Of a stretch of DNA of 34,140 bases, positions 1 through 7,460 are shown piece by piece (the stretch's first letter is position 1; every line of letters begins with the position of its first letter). The translations under genes were made by a program, and so were the position numbers. This DNA is from an uncultured Lachnospiraceae bacterium (GTDB taxonomy: Bacteria; Bacillota_A; Clostridia; Lachnospirales; Lachnospiraceae). A model generated the notes under the pieces. The model ran no database searches and was not told the DNA's origin. It saw nothing but the letters and a program-made list of their open reading frames with translations. Where the stretch lies: positions 1 through 34,140 of the forward strand of contig CAJUQU010000009.1 of assembly GCA_910588595.1 (NCBI GenBank), read 5' to 3'.

Positions 1-62
1 CCTCGAAGAAATATCCTGCGCAAGTTGCATCGGTTATTTTCCTACAGTTCCTTATGTGATGA

Positions 63-2819
63 TCAGCGGCGCACTTCTTCCCACGGAATGACAAACAGAT
101 AATCCCCTGCCGCACCGCAGTCGATCGCGTACCGCTCATAATATATCCCGACTCCTTCCGGAAACAGGAAAAACTTCTCCGGATCAAATTCTTCTGCCAG
201 CTTATTTTCCTCCCGCAGAAAAAACCAGCCGTTTTTGTCCCCTTCCAGACACTTATAGGCAGACGCCGTCAGCCTTGCGGACACCTGCTGCGCGGTCATT
301 CCGAACAGCTCCTCCAGCGAAACCACCTCTCCGGTCTCCCTGTCAAACGTTACCGGATCCTGCGTTGTCCAAGCGCGTATCCCGCCTGCATAACCACCCC
401 TGTATTTTGCCACCGTTATATATTTCTCCCCAATATAGACATAATCATACCCCGTCATCTGACGATACGAAAAGGTGCCCGTCTCCGCATCAAGCATCTG
501 AAAAAAGTCTTCCATATCTGTCTGCGCCTCCTGATAGGCGCGCTGGAAATACTGGTTTATCTTTTTGTAACCTGAAATCCTGCTGTTAAACTGCGGGAGT
601 CCTATCTTATACGTACCGCGTCCCTCCCCGTTTTCCCCCACAGCATGATCGGTCTCATACGCCAAGTCATCTGCCAGGTATGTCTCATATCCCTCCGTGC
701 TCTCCAGCACGGACATAACGCTGTTCAGATCACCGTACTCGATATTTCTGGCGGTCAGCGTTCCGGGTATCTGGCCCGGATCCTCCCATCTCTCCGCTCT
801 CCTGTCATCTGTCAGCCGAAACCATTGACACCCCTCCTCCGCAGCGACATACTGCCGAAAAAAGATGCCATTTCCAGTTGCAAACAGATCCGACATCGCC
901 CACGCATCCGAGTCTTCGCGCGAAAATTCATACCGGTGAACGATATCACCGCCTCCACGATCACAGTTGCTCCGCCTGATCATCATATACTGCATGTCAT
1001 CCGTCTCCTGTGCGCACAGCGAATAAAAGTTTCCGTTATAGATGCAGCAATCAATGAAATCAGGAACCAGAAACGAACGTATCTCACCATTCTGCAGGGA
1101 AATCTGAGAGATCTTCACCCCCTCATCATCCCAGTCCCCGACGCCAAAGATCTCGCCTCCATACACTAAAATATTTCCTGTACACTTGATCTCACATAAC
1201 GCGCTCTCATTCTGCCCGTCAAGATCCATCCGGCTGACGATCGTACTATCTTTTTCCCATCTGCTGCAGTAGATCTCGCCCGTGTAACGCACATCATGAG
1301 AACGACCATCGTACAACACAAACTGCCGCACGTGCGCGGCGATCAACACTCTATCTGAACCATCCTTTTTCATGCGGTACAAAAAATCATCTTCGAACTC
1401 CGACGGTTCTTCCGTCACCAGCTTCCGCGTGTCATACTCCGCATGGTATGTATCACAAAAGTACACATATTCCGCACTGATCTGCAGCCGGTTTCCCTTA
1501 TTACACAGTCTGGTCAGACCCGAGCCGTCCGTTTTCACCCGATAGATTCCATATCCGTCCGTCTGGTTGATAAAAAAGACTTCGTCATCCTGCACGCAGA
1601 CGCTTCCCGCATGCGCCTGCACCAGACACTGCGGCTCGCTGCCGTCCTCCCTGACCCGATAGAGATAATAGTGATCCATCTGGCTGACATAATAGAAATA
1701 ACCACCTGCGTAACAGATCCTGCTCTCCCGCCAGTTCGCCCATGTATCGCCATACGCCTCCACCCACCATTTCAGCACCTGCGGCGTGCCGTTCCTGTCC
1801 CATGTGATCAGAAATCGTGCCTCTGCGACACCGTGCGGGACACCGCCTTCCCCGCACAGATACTCTGATGCCTGCAGAACCTTTTTCCCCTCGTATTCTG
1901 CCACGCGCAGATCATAAAATCCGCCCACATTGCAGCCTGCCTGACGCACTGCATCGGGCAGATCCCATCCCTCGGTGTTCTCCGCGCGGAAAGAAACCTG
2001 TTCATCCAGACGGGCACAGCGGGCACTATAGCTGTCTGCCTCCGGTTCCTGAAACACATACACATCCAGCCTATATTCCCCAGACGCCTCATCATCGTGA
2101 TCAGATGGCAGCTGCATCCGCTCGATCGAATGATCCCTGTACTTAAAAACCGCCTTGTAGTGATCCCCTGTCCCACCACAGCCTGTTCCCTGCGCACAGA
2201 AGGTGATCTCCACATGACCGTCATCGTCAAGATCTGCCCAGAATGAACTATACCACCCAAAATAGGGGCACTCCTCCTCATAAAAACAATGCGGCTCATC
2301 CTCGTTCATATAAAACCAAAGACCGCCCGTACCGTAAAGAAACTTTTCCCGTACGTCCTGCACCACGACCAGCATATCTGTCTGACCATTGCCATCTATG
2401 TCAGCGATCCGAAGACCGGTTAGCTCCATCACACCATCCCGAAAAATATTGTCATCCATCAAAACCTGCAGACATGCCCTCGCTTCCTGCTGACTGATCC
2501 CCTGCTTACCAGCCTCCTCATAAAATTTCTCCTGGTTCTTCCTAATCTGATCCTTCGGATCGCATTCTTCTTTCTCCGGCGCTCCCCCTCCGCTCTCCTG
2601 CGATGCCCCCGCAAAGGCAGACTCCCCTGTCTCTTCCTGTCCTTCTTCCGCCAGGGCACTCTGCGCTGTCCCCGACTGTTCTTCTTCCGTCAGGACGCCC
2701 TGTGCTTCCTGTCCTTTCATGGACTCCTCTGATTTCTGACGCGCTGCACAACCACAGAGCACTCCCACGCATAACAACATCAGAGAAACCATTTTGGCTT
2801 TCCGAACCATTCCGCTCAT
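63..2819 (-). CDS. Large secreted lipoprotein with calcium-repeat, DUF5050-like and RsiV-like (DUF3298) regions
   Basis: Probable surface lipoprotein of 918 residues. The chosen start is the ATG at 2819, which has GGGAGG eight bases upstream; an in-frame TTG at 2870 has no comparable site. A basic N-terminus and hydrophobic stretch end in the lipobox LCGC, so Cys24 would be lipidated. Next comes a low-complexity Glu/Gly/Ser linker, then a DIDGNGQTD loop like those of FG-GAP or dockerin calcium sites and a second DLDDDGH loop. The middle has repeated YYxxxxDHYYLYRVREDGS-type blades, as in DUF5050 propellers. The last 200 residues resemble the DUF3298/RsiV extracellular domain (YAGGIRAWTTQDPVTFD, ending FVIPWEEVRR). 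RsiV is an anti-sigma factor that binds lysozyme, but no sigma gene is adjacent here, so I infer only an envelope sensor or binding role. Function is not established. Confidence 0.8.
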   Translation of the reverse strand: MSGMVRKAKMVSLMLLCVGVLCGCAARQKSEESMKGQEAQGVLTEEEQSGTAQSALAEEGQEETGESAFAGASQESGGGAPEKEECDPKDQIRKNQEKFYEEAGKQGISQQEARACLQVLMDDNIFRDGVMELTGLRIADIDGNGQTDMLVVVQDVREKFLYGTGGLWFYMNEDEPHCFYEEECPYFGWYSSFWADLDDDGHVEITFCAQGTGCGGTGDHYKAVFKYRDHSIERMQLPSDHDDEASGEYRLDVYVFQEPEADSYSARCARLDEQVSFRAENTEGWDLPDAVRQAGCNVGGFYDLRVAEYEGKKVLQASEYLCGEGGVPHGVAEARFLITWDRNGTPQVLKWWVEAYGDTWANWRESRICYAGGYFYYVSQMDHYYLYRVREDGSEPQCLVQAHAGSVCVQDDEVFFINQTDGYGIYRVKTDGSGLTRLCNKGNRLQISAEYVYFCDTYHAEYDTRKLVTEEPSEFEDDFLYRMKKDGSDRVLIAAHVRQFVLYDGRSHDVRYTGEIYCSRWEKDSTIVSRMDLDGQNESALCEIKCTGNILVYGGEIFGVGDWDDEGVKISQISLQNGEIRSFLVPDFIDCCIYNGNFYSLCAQETDDMQYMMIRRSNCDRGGGDIVHRYEFSREDSDAWAMSDLFATGNGIFFRQYVAAEEGCQWFRLTDDRRAERWEDPGQIPGTLTARNIEYGDLNSVMSVLESTEGYETYLADDLAYETDHAVGENGEGRGTYKIGLPQFNSRISGYKKINQYFQRAYQEAQTDMEDFFQMLDAETGTFSYRQMTGYDYVYIGEKYITVAKYRGGYAGGIRAWTTQDPVTFDRETGEVVSLEELFGMTAQQVSARLTASAYKCLEGDKNGWFFLREENKLAEEFDPEKFFLFPEGVGIYYERYAIDCGAAGDYLFVIPWEEVRR

Positions 2820-2907
2820 CCTCGTTTCCTCCCACACAAGAAACACTGTCTGCACTTCCTGCGGCTGCAATTGCCTCAGAAACTGTGCAGAAATCGAATA
2901 CTGTCAC

Positions 2908-2973
2908 AAAAAAATACTCCCGCAGGCGCTCCTGTTTCGGTGCCGCACCGCCACCAAGAGCCTCCGGGAGTAT
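2908..2973 (-). terminator. Hairpin with U-tract between the Nudix gene and the lipoprotein gene
   Basis: On the minus strand, ATACTCCCG (2973-2965) pairs with CGGGAGTAT (2922-2914), with further partial pairing inside, followed by a run of seven T (2914-2908). It can end the Nudix transcript. It also lies just downstream of the candidate promoter at 2984-2991, so it could act as a leader attenuator for the lipoprotein gene. Confidence 0.7.
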
Positions 2974-2983
2974 CGCTGTATTT

Positions 2984-3044
2984 ATTTTATACCGGAAATA
3001 CATCAGGATTGTATCAGAATTGCATCAAAGTTGCATCAAGATCA
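2984..3044 (-). promoter_or_regulatory. Candidate activator-dependent promoter with four 11-bp direct repeats
   Basis: Reading the minus strand, four imperfect copies of an 11-base unit (core TTGATGCAA / CTGATACAA) lie head to tail across 3044-3001. They are followed by TATAAAAT at 2991-2984 as a -10-like element, with no good -35. Direct repeats with an 11-bp period are the usual binding pattern of OmpR/PhoB-family response regulators, so I infer an activator site for the downstream lipoprotein gene. The regulator is not identified in this window. Confidence 0.45.
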
Positions 3045-3055
3045 TAAATATCGTT

Positions 3056-3442
3056 CTATAACAAACGCGCACATTGCTCCAGAATCCCAATATCCGCCGG
3101 GAGCCAGTCAACGCTGTGCAGCTCGTCCCTTCCCAGCCACCTGGCGGATTCGTGCTCCTTCAAAACCAGATCGCCCGACTTGACCGTGCAGGCAAAGCAG
3201 TCCATGGACAAGTGGAAATGGGGATAATCGTACTCGATCGTGTCCACCAGTTCTCCCACCTCAATCTCCGTGTCCAGCTCCTCTCTGATCTCCCGCTTCA
3301 ACGCCTGCTGAGGTGTCTCTCCCTCCTCGATCTTTCCGCCCGGAAATTCCCATCCGTCCTTGAACTCTCCATATCCACGCTGCGTCGCAAAAAGCTTGTG
3401 GTCGTTTACGATAATGGCTGCAACTACTTTTATTGTTTTCAT
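3056..3442 (-). CDS. Nudix hydrolase, MutT/8-oxo-dGTP diphosphatase-like
   Basis: A 128-residue Nudix protein, the usual length for MutT-type enzymes. The Nudix box begins GKIEEGE (about residues 37-43) and continues to REIREELD. It keeps the Gly, the first Glu, the Arg and the EE metal-binding pair, while the usual late Gly is Asp. It begins MKTIKVVAAIIVNDHKLF and has the WEFPGGK turn typical of (deoxy)nucleoside triphosphate diphosphatases. Known members remove oxidised nucleotides such as 8-oxo-dGTP or hydrolyse related nucleoside triphosphates to the monophosphate plus pyrophosphate in the cytoplasm. The substrate cannot be fixed from sequence. The start has AGGAG upstream. It lies 81 bp downstream of the helicase start on the same strand and ends before a strong hairpin. 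Confidence 0.93.
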   Translation of the reverse strand: MKTIKVVAAIIVNDHKLFATQRGYGEFKDGWEFPGGKIEEGETPQQALKREIREELDTEIEVGELVDTIEYDYPHFHLSMDCFACTVKSGDLVLKEHESARWLGRDELHSVDWLPADIGILEQCARLL

Positions 3443-3523
3443 GTGTCTCTTTCTCCTATATCCTTTTGTTCAAAAAGTCAAAATCCTGCTATCCCGAATC
3501 GCGGATAACCCCACTACAGTTCC

Positions 3524-6463
3524 TCACTCTACAAAATAGTGATAAATGTCATCTCTGACACCATACGCAAGCTGTAAATGAAAATTCATAATCGGCAGCT
3601 TCTTTCCGTCATCATTGCTGATTTCTGTCTGTTCCCAGTGAATCGGTTCAACCATTCCCATATAGTAAAAATCACTTCCCTCGCCGTCACTCTTCTTGAT
3701 AAACAACAGTATTTTTAGTCCGTTTTCCCTGAAATGAATCAGTTTCTGCGTCTCGTCACTATCGAGCGAAACGCGGCTTCTTGTCATCCAGTTAAACAGA
3801 TTATTGGCTAGAAAAACGTCCTCATACTTCGTACTGCTGGCAATGTTTTCTTTCTTTTCATATGTTACAAATATGGGACAGGTTCCATTTTTTATCTTAT
3901 ATCCATACACTGTAGCGCTATCATCCCGCTCCCAATTCAAAATGCGGCACACGTCTTTTCTGGAATACTTTTGATATAAACACAACCCCATTTCATCCTG
4001 ATTGACAGAATAAATATCCTGATACCTGCGAATCCCCAATTGAATCAAGTCACTAAACTGCTGATAGAACGGCAGCTGACTGACACCTTGATTATACGAA
4101 TGCAGTCTTGAAAATGTGCGGCCAGAATGATACTCTACAATGTTAATATCTGCATATTTCTTCTTTTCACTCTGTGTGTTCATAAATCTGCCGCTAAGTA
4201 CATTTAATGATGACCGATAGGATTCCTCCGAAAATTCTGTGTGATACTCATTGCTCAACACACCCTCTATTTCGTTTTTGTGAAGCTCACCATATTTCAA
4301 AAATTGCTGTAACATCAACAACTCATATACTCTTTTTCCGCTCGCTGCATTCTGCGAGACAAACTCTAGCAGAACAGTTTCATTTTCGCTCAGCTGTATT
4401 TGATAATCTTTATCTGCCATTTTCAAAAATGAGTGATATGTCCCAGAATAGTTTATGAATAACAGCGGATCGATCTCTCCATATTCATAGAAATCAATGA
4501 TAGAAGGGATTTTTCCGAGCTTATCCCTCAGCAAATAATATTTCTCTATCAGCATTTTTCTCGGTGTCGATAATCTGTCAATCGCCGCGTAAATCTTGCT
4601 CTTGCTGATCTCATCAAAATGAATGGTAGAACTTCCCGGAAGAACCCGGCTTCCTTCCATGACATATCTTCTGATTGTGTCCTTGTTATAACTTCTGTCA
4701 CCAGACAGCGCAATCGGAATCATAAAATTATTTTTGTAGTTTCCTATGAAATCCAGAACAACCACATACTCTTTTGTATCAGCCTTGCGAAGACCACGCC
4801 CCAACTGCTGAATAAATACAATGGGGGATTGTGTCGGTCGAAGCATAATCACTTGATTAATTTCCACAACGTCAACGCCCTCTGAAAAAATGTCTACAGA
4901 TATGATATAGTCCAGTGCTTCCTCGCAATCATCTCCCGCAAGACGTTCAATCGCCTCAGCTCTCTCTTCCTCAGCATTCTCTCCACTGAGGACAATCGTC
5001 CGCCAGCCTCTTTGGTTAAACTTTATTGACAGTTCCTTTGCCTCATCTATACGGCTGCAAAAAATCAATCCCTTTACACGATCACCGCTAAAGCCATAAT
5101 ACTCCGCCTGATTCATCACATAACTCACACGTTCATCAGACGTCAAATGTCGGAAATTCGCAAGCTGTTCTTCTTTGGAACTTCCTGTATCAGATATCAT
5201 CTGCAAATCGGTTATTCCGAAATAGTGAAAGGGACAGAGCAAATCCTCTTCCATCGCCTGCTGCAATCGTATCTCGTAGGCAATGTTGTGATCAAAAATT
5301 TCGTAGATATTTCTTCCTTCTATGTTGTCATCCCTCTTGTCGGGTGTCGCAGTCATACCAAGCCAGAAATCTGGTTCGAAATAATCCATGATTTTTTTGT
5401 AGCTGTTAGCGGAACTATGATGCGCTTCATCTATGATAATTGCATCAAAATGGTTCTTGTCAAATCGCTCAAGATTCTCTGCCTTACTCATCGTCTGCAT
5501 TGTCGCAAATATGAAATCTCTGTCATATTGCTCATACTTTCCCGTTACCAGTCCCATAGACGACGTTTGATTGAAGACCTTTTGAAAGGACAACAAAGCC
5601 TGTTTTGCTATCTGATTTCTATGTACCAAAAACAACACTTTTCGAAAACCCAACTCGCGCATAGCAAACGCTGACGCATAGGTCTTTCCTGTTCCTGTAG
5701 CACTGATCAAAAGCGCTTTGTCCACATTCCTAGTCCTCAGCTTTTTCACGTTGTCAATGAATGCCACTTGCATTTTGTTGGGTTTTAGCTTATATGCTTC
5801 CAGCGGAACTACTTGCTGTACTTTTGCCGATTTCTGCTGCTCTTTTACGATTTTATACTTCGTCGAATACGCCTCTATAAAATCACTGTATTGCCTCGTA
5901 TTTTCATCGTTCCACAGTGCCTTAAACGCAGTCAGAACATTTTGGGTGATCTCTCCGTCTTTTGTTGAGACGATCTTGGTGTTCCACTCCCGATTCTTTG
6001 TAATCGCATTTAATGTCATATTCGAGCTGCCTATTATAATGCGATAGATCTCTTCCCGCTTAAATATATATCCCTTTGTGTGAAAACCGCCTGTCTCAGA
6101 ATCGGTACAGAACATTCGTAACTCGATGTTTTTCAACGACACCAGTTTACTCAACGCCTCCGGATCACTAAACATCAGATAGTCCGTCGTCAAAATTTTT
6201 CCCGGAATATTCTTTTGCTCCAGTTCTTTCAGTGTCTGCAATAGCGGAGTGATCCCACTCTTTGTGATAAATGCCACACTGATGAAAAATTCCTCACAAT
6301 ACGCCAGTTCCTGCTCGATCGAAACCAAAACTTTTTTCCCCTGCTTATAGTCATTCGAGACAAATTCTGGCTTATACGCAAGGTTTGAATTAAAGGTACT
6401 GTCTATGAATGCCGTGCGCAATCCCTTCTGTATGTTTTCGATATCACTTTGTCTTGTGTTCAT
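3524..6463 (-). CDS. PLD-nuclease / DEAD-DEAH helicase / DUF3427 fusion protein
   Basis: A 979-residue multidomain DNA-processing enzyme. The N-terminal phospholipase-D-like nuclease half-site is HTKGYIF (His128, Lys130) followed by GSSN (146-149). A superfamily 2 helicase follows: Walker A ATGTGKT (255-261), DEAH (345-348), GMTATP, and the motif VI-like QQLGRGLRKAD. The C-terminal half matches the layout of proteins with a DUF3427 domain. Such proteins occur in defence islands and are thought to translocate on and cut DNA; the biological target is not established. The start has AGGAG close upstream. The gene is visibly richer in A+T than the jet genes beyond it, which suggests separate acquisition. 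It is separated from the restriction-like gene by a 420-bp stretch holding hairpins and a decayed ORF, so it may have its own promoter, though none is clear. Confidence 0.9.
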   Translation of the reverse strand: MNTRQSDIENIQKGLRTAFIDSTFNSNLAYKPEFVSNDYKQGKKVLVSIEQELAYCEEFFISVAFITKSGITPLLQTLKELEQKNIPGKILTTDYLMFSDPEALSKLVSLKNIELRMFCTDSETGGFHTKGYIFKREEIYRIIIGSSNMTLNAITKNREWNTKIVSTKDGEITQNVLTAFKALWNDENTRQYSDFIEAYSTKYKIVKEQQKSAKVQQVVPLEAYKLKPNKMQVAFIDNVKKLRTRNVDKALLISATGTGKTYASAFAMRELGFRKVLFLVHRNQIAKQALLSFQKVFNQTSSMGLVTGKYEQYDRDFIFATMQTMSKAENLERFDKNHFDAIIIDEAHHSSANSYKKIMDYFEPDFWLGMTATPDKRDDNIEGRNIYEIFDHNIAYEIRLQQAMEEDLLCPFHYFGITDLQMISDTGSSKEEQLANFRHLTSDERVSYVMNQAEYYGFSGDRVKGLIFCSRIDEAKELSIKFNQRGWRTIVLSGENAEEERAEAIERLAGDDCEEALDYIISVDIFSEGVDVVEINQVIMLRPTQSPIVFIQQLGRGLRKADTKEYVVVLDFIGNYKNNFMIPIALSGDRSYNKDTIRRYVMEGSRVLPGSSTIHFDEISKSKIYAAIDRLSTPRKMLIEKYYLLRDKLGKIPSIIDFYEYGEIDPLLFINYSGTYHSFLKMADKDYQIQLSENETVLLEFVSQNAASGKRVYELLMLQQFLKYGELHKNEIEGVLSNEYHTEFSEESYRSSLNVLSGRFMNTQSEKKKYADINIVEYHSGRTFSRLHSYNQGVSQLPFYQQFSDLIQLGIRRYQDIYSVNQDEMGLCLYQKYSRKDVCRILNWERDDSATVYGYKIKNGTCPIFVTYEKKENIASSTKYEDVFLANNLFNWMTRSRVSLDSDETQKLIHFRENGLKILLFIKKSDGEGSDFYYMGMVEPIHWEQTEISNDDGKKLPIMNFHLQLAYGVRDDIYHYFVE

Positions 6464-6495
6464 GTTTTCTCCTATTTGATCCTGCTTTCCCTAAT

Positions 6496-6610
6496 CGAGT
6501 AGGGAAGAGCCATCTTCCCCTACTCGCGCGCGGGGTGCGTGCAGCAGCGCTGCTAATTTCCCTACGCACCCCCCTGCACACAAGAAGGGGGAGATGCACT
6601 CACTCTCCCC
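6496..6610. repeat. Cluster of three hairpins in an intergenic stretch
   Basis: Three inverted repeats lie side by side. CGAGTAGGGAAGA with TCTTCCCCTACTCG spans 6496-6526 (one bulge). GGGGTGCGT with ACGCACCCC spans 6532-6572 and encloses GCAGC-AGC-GCTGC. GGGGAGA with TCTCCCC spans 6588-6610. No T-run follows on either strand, so they are not simple terminators; they resemble a REP-like mosaic upstream of the helicase gene. Confidence 0.6.
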
Positions 6611-6618
6611 AATAATCC

Positions 6619-6842
6619 TCACTTTCCTGTGTCCTCAACTTCATTCCAAACATCTTCCACAAAAATTTTCACGCTCATTGTAAATATCTGAGATAAAAAT
6701 AATGTCATTTTCGCCGTTAACCTCAGCTCACTCTTCAAATACCACTCAGTTCCTTTTCAAGATCATCCGCATCAATCTACCCCTCGCGCTCTGCGCGCTC
6801 TTCTGCCTTTTCAGATTTGATTATTAATCTAATGCTCGACAT
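6619..6842 (-). pseudogene. Decayed small gene downstream of the restriction-like gene
   Basis: An ATG at 6842 has a good ribosome site (AAAGGAG nine bases upstream) and opens a 21-codon frame beginning MSSIRLIIKSEK. It is broken by one in-frame TAG and then continues as IDADDLEKELSG. A shift of frame picks up a second open stretch that includes EWYLKSELRLTAK and ends VWNEVEDTGK at the TGA at 6619-6621. Joined, the pieces would make a protein of roughly 75-80 residues. I do not recognise the family. A real start signal with one nonsense codon and one frameshift suggests recent loss of a gene once co-expressed with the upstream genes. Chance pieces of ORF are the alternative. Confidence 0.4.
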
Positions 6843-6886
6843 GTTCCACTTCTCCTTTTTCCCATCATACGACTTTAAGGACAAAA

Positions 6887-7432
6887 TTACAAGCATATTT
6901 CCATGCCGTTTTCTCTTAACTCCGTCAACACCATATATATCTGATCCAAAGCCCCCTCCTGCCCTGTGACAAGCGCATAAAACTGATCTAGACTTATCAG
7001 CCGAATCCTACTATGTGCTATCCGTTTCCCGTCAACTGTAATCGTCCATTTAATATTATGAGATTGTTTTTCATCTATCTCAATCAAAAAACAGGCACAA
7101 TCATCCTCCTCCAGCAATTGACTTTGCATTTTCAGATACGAATGAATTGCTGTGAGTGAGTTCATAGTACTACGCTTGCTTTTCATTTGAGCATATATCG
7201 TATGAACCACGTCACCATCCGATAGTATAATACCTGAGTCTTTTCTGACTATCACTCCCCAACCACCTTCTTCACCTCTTGGCACATGACAGTCTGCAAT
7301 ATATTGAAAAATTCCTTTGTGAAAATTTTCTTTATCATATTCAAGCAAAAAATCGTTACTGACATTATCAAGTGCTTTTCTCACATAACGTGTAAAGTCT
7401 TCCTGCGATATAAAATTCAATTTCCAATTCAT
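6887..7432 (-). CDS. Eco47II-type restriction-endonuclease-like protein, catalytic residues apparently changed
   Basis: The 181-residue protein matches the remembered pattern of the Eco47II/Sau96I-like type II endonuclease family (GGNCC cutters) in its C-terminal two thirds: MKSKRSTMNS (83-92), YLKMQSQLL, CFLIEIDEKQSHNIKW and RIRLISLDQFYALVTGQ. Family members run to roughly 240 residues; this one seems to lack a segment near residues 35-40. Where the family has Asp and an ExK motif, I read GIIL (67-70) and QMK (82-84), so the Asp and Glu look replaced while the Lys stays. No DNA methyltransferase is in the window, which fits an inactive or repurposed nuclease. It starts 28 bp after jetC with AGGAG upstream and is probably co-transcribed with it. 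It is more A+T-rich than jetC. Family call fairly sure; loss of activity is inference. Confidence 0.7.
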   Translation of the reverse strand: MNWKLNFISQEDFTRYVRKALDNVSNDFLLEYDKENFHKGIFQYIADCHVPRGEEGGWGVIVRKDSGIILSDGDVVHTIYAQMKSKRSTMNSLTAIHSYLKMQSQLLEEDDCACFLIEIDEKQSHNIKWTITVDGKRIAHSRIRLISLDQFYALVTGQEGALDQIYMVLTELRENGMEICL

Positions 7433-7460
7433 TAGTCTCTTCTCCTATTTTGTCATCCCC

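Noticed and set aside
1..62. A gene fragment at the left edge
   Set aside because: No frame shows recognisable protein sequence or a start or stop context; it is simply downstream of the lipoprotein gene.
3001..3044. CRISPR-like repeats
   Set aside because: The 11-bp units are contiguous without spacers, and no cas genes are present; a regulator site fits better.
3440..3475. TTGACT / TATAGG promoter in front of the Nudix gene
   Set aside because: The spacer is only 15 bases and the -10 would touch the ribosome site, leaving no leader.
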